Of a stretch of DNA of 64,000 nt, positions 59,981 to 64,000 are shown piece by piece. Location of the stretch: positions 142,923 to 206,922 of the forward strand of contig NZ_JABCQO010000004.1 of assembly GCF_015244675.1 (NCBI RefSeq), written 5' to 3'. This DNA is from Gluconobacter cerevisiae (GTDB taxonomy: Bacteria > Pseudomonadota > Alphaproteobacteria > Acetobacterales > Acetobacteraceae). Position numbers and translations under genes: made by a program. The notes under the pieces are model-generated. The model was not told where the DNA came from and made no database searches. It saw only the letters and a list, made by a program, of their open reading frames with translations. Numbering within the stretch: position 1 is the first letter of the stretch; every line of letters begins with the position of its first letter.

Positions 59981-61129
59981 TTACCACTCTGCCACAGAGC
60001 CGTCGGCATGGCGCCAGACAGGATTTCTCCAGCGATGTCCTTCAGCAGCTTTGGCCTTTACATACTCCTCGTTGATTTCAATCCCCAGACCGGGGCCGTC
60101 AGGAATGGCGACATGTCCATCCACATACGAGAACACCGAAGGATCGACGATATAATCCAGAAGGTCATTGCTCTTGTTGTAATGAATACCGAGGCTCTGT
60201 TCCTGAATGAACGCGTTATAGCTGATGGCATCCAGTTGAAGATTGGCTGCCAGAGCGATCGGTCCGAGCGGACAATGCAGAGCGACAGCGACGTCATAAG
60301 CCTCTGCCATGGCAGCGATTTTCCGCGTTTCCGTAATACCCCCGGAATGGGAGGGATCAGGCTGGATGATATCGACGCAGCCCTGCTCCAGAATGCGCTT
60401 GAAATCCCAGCGCGAAAACAGACGCTCACCTAGCGCAATGGGTATGGACGTCTGAGCGGCAATTTCCGGCAGGGCCTCGAAATTCTCGCTCAAAACAGGT
60501 TCTTCAATGAACATCAGGCCGAAGGGCTGAAGTTCCCGCGCCAGAACCTTGGCCATCGGCTTATGTACACGTCCGTGGAAATCCACACCAATCCCGACAT
60601 ACGGCCCCACCGCCTCGCGAATGGCCGCAACCCTGGCAATCGCTTCATCCACTTTCTGGTGGCTGTCGATGAACTGGAGTTCTTCCGTGCCATTCATTTT
60701 CACAGCCGTAAAACCGCGATCCACGACTTCTTTGGCAGCACGCGCCGTATCAGCCGGACGGTCTCCACCGATCCATGAATAGACACGGATACGGTCACGA
60801 CACTTTCCGCCCAGAAGCTGCCAGACCGGCACATTGAACGCCCGCCCCTTCAGATCCCAGAGCGCCTGATCAATCCCGGCGATGGCGCTCATATGGATCG
60901 CACCACCCCGATAGAAGCCCGCACGATACATGACATTCCAGTGATCTTCGATCAGGAACGGGTCTTTGCCAATCAGGTAATCGGACAGTTCCTCGACCAT
61001 GGCAGCCACAGTCGCGGCCCGACCTTCGACGACGGGCTCGCCCCAGCCAAAAACGCCTTCATCCGTCTCGATTTTCAGAAACAGCCAGCGCGGCGGAACC
61101 ATATAGGTCTTGAGTGCCGTAATCTTCAT
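59981..61129 (-). CDS. dgoD: D-galactonate dehydratase
   Basis: A 382-residue enolase-superfamily enzyme of the normal DgoD length, starting [25 protein letters not shown]. Active-site residues are visible: the Asp and His of VDFHGRVH, Glu of FIEEPVL, Glu of GERLFSRW and His of ALHCPLGP. It converts D-galactonate to 2-dehydro-3-deoxy-D-galactonate with Mg2+. The C-terminal [17 protein letters not shown] is typical of DgoD. Confidence 0.95.
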   Translation of the reverse strand: MKITALKTYMVPPRWLFLKIETDEGVFGWGEPVVEGRAATVAAMVEELSDYLIGKDPFLIEDHWNVMYRAGFYRGGAIHMSAIAGIDQALWDLKGRAFNVPVWQLLGGKCRDRIRVYSWIGGDRPADTARAAKEVVDRGFTAVKMNGTEELQFIDSHQKVDEAIARVAAIREAVGPYVGIGVDFHGRVHKPMAKVLARELQPFGLMFIEEPVLSENFEALPEIAAQTSIPIALGERLFSRWDFKRILEQGCVDIIQPDPSHSGGITETRKIAAMAEAYDVAVALHCPLGPIALAANLQLDAISYNAFIQEQSLGIHYNKSNDLLDYIVDPSVFSYVDGHVAIPDGPGLGIEINEEYVKAKAAEGHRWRNPVWRHADGSVAEW

Positions 61130-61164
61130 GATGATGTCCTGTCGTGAGTTCGGAAATGATGGAT

Positions 61165-61797
61165 TCAGTGGCTGGACGATGCGGGAAGCGCATCAATGAA
61201 GGCTCGGGCCTTGGCCGCGATTGTGTCCGCGCTGTCGCCCTTGCGATACAGAGCCGACCCCAGCCCAAATCCAGCCGCCCCGACCCTGAAATATTCCTGC
61301 ATCGTCTCAGGCCGGATGCCACCGACGGGAATAAAGGCCGTGCCTGTGGGAAACACGCTTTTCCAGGCGGCCAGAGCATGAGGGCCAAGCTGTTCGGCAG
61401 GAAACATTTTCAGCGCATCAGCCCCGGCAGCCAGAGCCGCGAACCCCTCCGTAGGGGTGCAAACTCCCGGCGTGCAGATCAGGCCATGAGTTTTGGCTTC
61501 CCGAATAACGGCGACGTCTGCGTGTGGCATGACAATCAGTTTGCCATTGTGACGCGCCACATCCCGCACTGCTTCCGGAGATGTGACGGTCCCGGCGCCG
61601 ATCAAAGCACGATCGCCAAATGTCTCCTGAAGCAGAGCAATGCTACGGAAAGGATCAGGCGAATTCAGCGGGACTTCGATAATCGTGAAGCCCGCATCAA
61701 CCAGAGCCTGTCCTACCCCAAGCGCCTCTTCCGGACGGAGCCCGCGAAGGATGGCGATCAGGGGACAGCGCTTCAAAGCATGAGTGAATATGTTCAT
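61165..61797 (-). CDS. dgoA: 2-dehydro-3-deoxy-6-phosphogalactonate aldolase
   Basis: A 210-residue KDPG/KDPGal-type class I aldolase. The Schiff-base lysine is in [12 protein letters not shown], the catalytic Glu region is [14 protein letters not shown], and [12 protein letters not shown] and FIPVGGI are conserved. The product is pyruvate plus glyceraldehyde 3-phosphate. It overlaps dgoK by 4 nt. Context (dgoD, dgoK) favours the galactonate over the gluconate version. Confidence 0.92.
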   Translation of the reverse strand: MNIFTHALKRCPLIAILRGLRPEEALGVGQALVDAGFTIIEVPLNSPDPFRSIALLQETFGDRALIGAGTVTSPEAVRDVARHNGKLIVMPHADVAVIREAKTHGLICTPGVCTPTEGFAALAAGADALKMFPAEQLGPHALAAWKSVFPTGTAFIPVGGIRPETMQEYFRVGAAGFGLGSALYRKGDSADTIAAKARAFIDALPASSSH

Positions 61798-62771
61798 GCA
61801 CCTACTCCTGAAAATGGCTGGGATCTGGCTCCACCCGGAACCAGTCCCGCCAGATGAGCAATTTTTATCAATCCCGCTGGAGCTGTATTCCCGAGGACCT
61901 CGGGTTCAGGCTGACCCAGCAGACGAAAAGCCCTGAGATATCGCGCGCAGAGAGCATCATCGCCGACCAGTACGGTTCTTTGCGACGACGCCCTATTGAG
62001 ACGGGGGCCGGAATAAACCTCGTTCCCAATCAGCAGGCCCGACAGATAATCGGGCACGGCAGCAGCAGAGAGGCGCCCAGCCAAAACGCGGCTCCGTGCA
62101 GAAAACAACAGGGATGAAACACTGTCTCCAGACGCCCCGGTCCGGACACCGTCTTCGAAAGCCATGATGGACTCAGCATCAGACGGTCTTTCTGGAGCGC
62201 TAAACCTTCCGAGGATGCTGTGCGCCGTCAGCACAGCGTAGAGTTCACCCGTCATGAACGTTCGAAACCCGACGATCCGCCCCTGATGGATCTGTGCCCA
62301 TTTCGAATGGGTGCCGGGAAGAACGATCGTCACGTCCTCAGCCAGATCAGGGCGAAGGGCGAGAACACCCAGAATTTGCGTCTCTTCACCACGCATGACG
62401 TCGGGGACCATTCCATCATCCCGAACACCCGGAATGATCGAGAGCATCCCCTGCCCTGTCTGAACCATCTTCAGGGACGTAGCCAGTGCATCTGGAGAAA
62501 CAGGACAGGCAAGATAGGGCGCTTCCGCCCATCCATTCGCACTTCCAACCATCCCACAAGCGATCGCGGGGGGGAGAATGGGCAGACGCCATAAGCCCAG
62601 AAGGTCTTCCAGAACCGCAGAAAACCCTCCTTCCGGCAGATTCAGAATTCCGTGTTTGCTTCGATACTCCTTCAGGATCTGACCGCTCTCCGTCATCAGC
62701 CAGGCCCGGAGAGAAGACGTTCCCCAATCCAGTGCAAGGAGGGCCGGAAGTCCGGCAGAAGACCCGCTCAT
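61794..62771 (-). CDS. dgoK: 2-dehydro-3-deoxygalactonokinase
   Basis: A 325-residue kinase with the ASKHA-type phosphate motif LDWGTSSLRAWL at the N terminus, and with CGMVGSANGWAEAPYLACP, LPGTHSKWAQIHQGRIVGFRTFMTGELYAVL and GLLIGNEV as in DgoK. It phosphorylates KDGal at O6. It overlaps both the regulator gene and dgoA by 4 nt. Confidence 0.93.
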   Translation of the reverse strand: MSGSSAGLPALLALDWGTSSLRAWLMTESGQILKEYRSKHGILNLPEGGFSAVLEDLLGLWRLPILPPAIACGMVGSANGWAEAPYLACPVSPDALATSLKMVQTGQGMLSIIPGVRDDGMVPDVMRGEETQILGVLALRPDLAEDVTIVLPGTHSKWAQIHQGRIVGFRTFMTGELYAVLTAHSILGRFSAPERPSDAESIMAFEDGVRTGASGDSVSSLLFSARSRVLAGRLSAAAVPDYLSGLLIGNEVYSGPRLNRASSQRTVLVGDDALCARYLRAFRLLGQPEPEVLGNTAPAGLIKIAHLAGLVPGGARSQPFSGVGA

Positions 62772-63571
62772 ATGACGCCATCCTTCCAGCCAAGATGACG
62801 GGACACCGTCTCGGCAGCTTTTTGCACCACCGGAACCAGTTCCTCCATCCGTTTCGGGGGAAGATAGGGCGTTGCACTGGCCACACTGATGGCCGCAACA
62901 ATATCTCCCGTGACATCACGGACAGGGACAGCAACACAGTTGATGCCCAGTTCATTATCCTCTAGGTCAAAGACGCAGCGGATCGCACGGTAATGCCGCA
63001 TACGATCCAGCCAGCTTTTGAACTGAAGCGGATCAGCACCAGAAACATCGTACAGATGCCTCCACGATGCCTCATCATCATCCATGATAAGGGCGCGGCC
63101 AACTCCCGTGAGCGCCAGAGGCATGCTTTGCCCGACGCGGGAGCGCATTTCCAACCCTCTCTGCCCGTCAACCTTATCGAGATACAGAACACGGTCTCCC
63201 ATTCTGATCCCGAGATGGACCGTATCCTGTGTTGCAGCTCCGAGAGATTGAAGAATGGAACGCGCCAGAACCAGAACTGGATGTTCCTGCCGGGCCAAAG
63301 CCCCAAGTTCTGCAACTTTTGGGCCAAGCTGATAGCTGCCAGCATGATCCTGATGAAGCCAGTGCATCTGAACGAGCGCTGACGCCAGCCGATGTGTCGT
63401 GCTGCGCGTACACCCCAGGCAATCAACCAGCGCATTCAGCGTATCACATCCTTCACCGACGGCGCGAAGCAAGGACAAGCCTCGGCCCAATGCCTGAGTA
63501 CCTTCGGGCCACTCGGACGCTCCTTCAGGAGACATATCCACTCTGCTGCTGTTGCTGTCGGATCTGATCAT
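62768..63571 (-). CDS. IclR-family repressor of the galactonate operon
   Basis: About 267 residues from the ATG at 63571 (MIRSDSNSSRV). The frame is open to 63613, but that would run across the palindromic operator candidates. It has an N-terminal winged helix (ALGRGLSLLRAVGEGCDTLNALVDCLGCTRSTTHRLASALVQ) and a C-terminal GAF-like effector domain (VRDVTGDIVAAISVASATPYL). It is the first gene of the seven-gene operon and is coupled to dgoK. Likely effector: galactonate or KDGal. Confidence 0.88.
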   Translation of the reverse strand: MIRSDSNSSRVDMSPEGASEWPEGTQALGRGLSLLRAVGEGCDTLNALVDCLGCTRSTTHRLASALVQMHWLHQDHAGSYQLGPKVAELGALARQEHPVLVLARSILQSLGAATQDTVHLGIRMGDRVLYLDKVDGQRGLEMRSRVGQSMPLALTGVGRALIMDDDEASWRHLYDVSGADPLQFKSWLDRMRHYRAIRCVFDLEDNELGINCVAVPVRDVTGDIVAAISVASATPYLPPKRMEELVPVVQKAAETVSRHLGWKDGVI

Positions 63572-63586
63572 GCTTTCGCATATACA

Positions 63587-63626
63587 TCCCAAAATATGGG
63601 ATTGAAACCACATATCGGACGATATG
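63587..63626. promoter_or_regulatory. Palindromic operator candidates of the galactonate operon
   Basis: Two palindromes lie just upstream of the IclR gene: TCCCA-AAATA-TGGGA (63587-63601) and the perfect CATATCG-GA-CGATATG (63611-63626). Position and symmetry suggest binding by the IclR protein to control its own operon. Confidence 0.62.
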
Positions 63627-63893
63627 GAACATTTTTATGTGATGTTAAGGGCATTGATAACGATATTATGCCCAGAATGATATTTTACCGCGTTGTCCGC
63701 AGGGCATTGCCTCAGACACAAAACGCTCAACTCAGGTCGACCGCTATTAAAGCGACACGCTTCGCCAAGGGAATGATGAGAAAGCAAATAGAAAAACTGC
63801 TCTTTCCCAATAGAGCGAATATCGACCTCCAGATACGGGAGAGGAAAAAATATAAAGCCTATCTGCAAGTTTATAACCGCTCTATTATTCTAG
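63627..63893. other. AT-rich gap before the IS element
   Basis: About 270 nt upstream of the galactonate operon promoter. A 77-codon open frame exists on the minus strand (63635-63868) but has no recognisable family and no good start context. It probably holds only promoter DNA. Confidence 0.5.
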
Positions 63894-64000
63894 GCTCAGG
63901 ACTCATTCTTTGAGGTAGAAGATGACGCTTGCTGCGATGTGGATTGCGGACATGAATGTATGAGCGCAGCGGTCATATCGGGTCGCAACACGTCGCCAGT
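63894..64000 (-). mobile_element. IS5-family insertion sequence, 3' end (continues beyond window)
   Basis: The element end begins right after CTAG at 63890-63893 with GCTCAGGACTCATTC and contains the transposase C terminus. The sequence resembles IS1031/IS12528-type elements of acetic acid bacteria (IS5 family, IS427-like group). A solo copy of the same end lies at 42643. The rest of the element and its other terminus are outside the window. Confidence 0.75.
63903..64000 (-). CDS. IS5-family transposase, C-terminal 31 residues (partial)
   Basis: Minus-strand codons up to the TGA at 63905-63903 read WRRVATRYDR, then CAHTFMSAIHIAASVIFYLKE. RxATRYDxxAxxF is the usual C terminus of IS5-type DDE transposases, with the Arg and Tyr near the last catalytic Glu helix. 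The upstream part lies beyond the right edge. Confidence 0.8.
   Translation of the reverse strand, partial: WRRVATRYDRCAHTFMSAIHIAASVIFYLKE

Noticed and set aside
63635..63868. 77-codon minus-strand frame before the IS element
   Set aside because: No family resemblance and poor start context; it overlaps probable promoter DNA.

Overview
The window looks like chromosomal DNA of an acetic acid bacterium, most likely Gluconobacter or a close relative (Alphaproteobacteria, Acetobacteraceae). The grounds are the protein sequences of the rpsL/rpsG/rpoBC/rplJL/rplKA block, a type II NADH dehydrogenase of the Gluconobacter type, the many RND and FUSC efflux and TonB-dependent outer-membrane genes, and the 3' end of an IS5-family (IS1031/IS12528-like) transposase at the right edge. 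No database search was possible, so the genus is an inference.

Layout. 1-12643 (minus strand): information-processing block tuf(partial)-rpsG-rpsL-rpoC-rpoB-rplL-rplJ-rplA-rplK. fusA does not lie between rpsG and tuf, and secE-nusG do not lie next to rplK. 12743-21197 (minus): two-component system followed by a tripartite RND efflux system (regulator, kinase, pump, adaptor, outer-membrane lipoprotein). 21250-27222: rmuC, a small Cys-rich lipoprotein, a flavoprotein and an FzlA-like GST protein on the minus strand, divergent from minC-minD-minE and a YidB-like gene. 27298-31190: a Tat-exported MRJP/yellow-like beta-propeller gene divergent from a TonB-dependent receptor. 31246-36045 (minus): DUF3576 lipoprotein, leuS, lptE, holA. 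36178-38286: a SARP/BTAD-like regulator. 38734-39047: a tRNA-Arg(CCU) gene split by a 237-nt group I intron. 39483-42641: Lrp regulator, a cystathionine lyase-like gene broken by one in-frame TGA, and an SLC1-type symporter that ends at a remnant of an IS end. 42766-46515 (minus): NDH-2, and an aldehyde dehydrogenase under a NemR-like regulator with tandem operator-like repeats. 46715-52148: a FUSC/DUF1656/adaptor/outer-membrane efflux operon with a divergent AraC regulator. 52240-53969: HxlR regulator divergent from DoxX and an SDR. 54097-56824 (minus): LysR, D,D-carboxypeptidase, D-amino acid aminotransferase. 56860-63571 (minus): a seven-gene galactose/galactonate operon (IclR, DgoK, DgoA, DgoD, SDR, MFS, lactonase), followed by an IS5-family element running off the window.

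How the parts work together. The last operon encodes every step expected for a De Ley-Doudoroff route: sugar dehydrogenase (SDR), lactonase (SMP-30 family), dehydratase (DgoD), kinase (DgoK), aldolase (DgoA), plus an importer and a local repressor with palindromic operator candidates. The LysR/carboxypeptidase/aminotransferase cluster joins D-Ala release from peptidoglycan with D-Ala/D-Glu interconversion. The NemR-like regulator keeps the Cys and Lys at the positions used for electrophile/chlorine sensing in NemR and lies directly upstream of an aldehyde dehydrogenase.

The most notable single observation is the intron-containing tRNA-Arg(CCU). Its P, Q, R and S core elements and P7 pairing can be read directly, and its class is known from other proteobacteria. 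I found no CRISPR array, no prophage and no obviously new multi-gene defence system.
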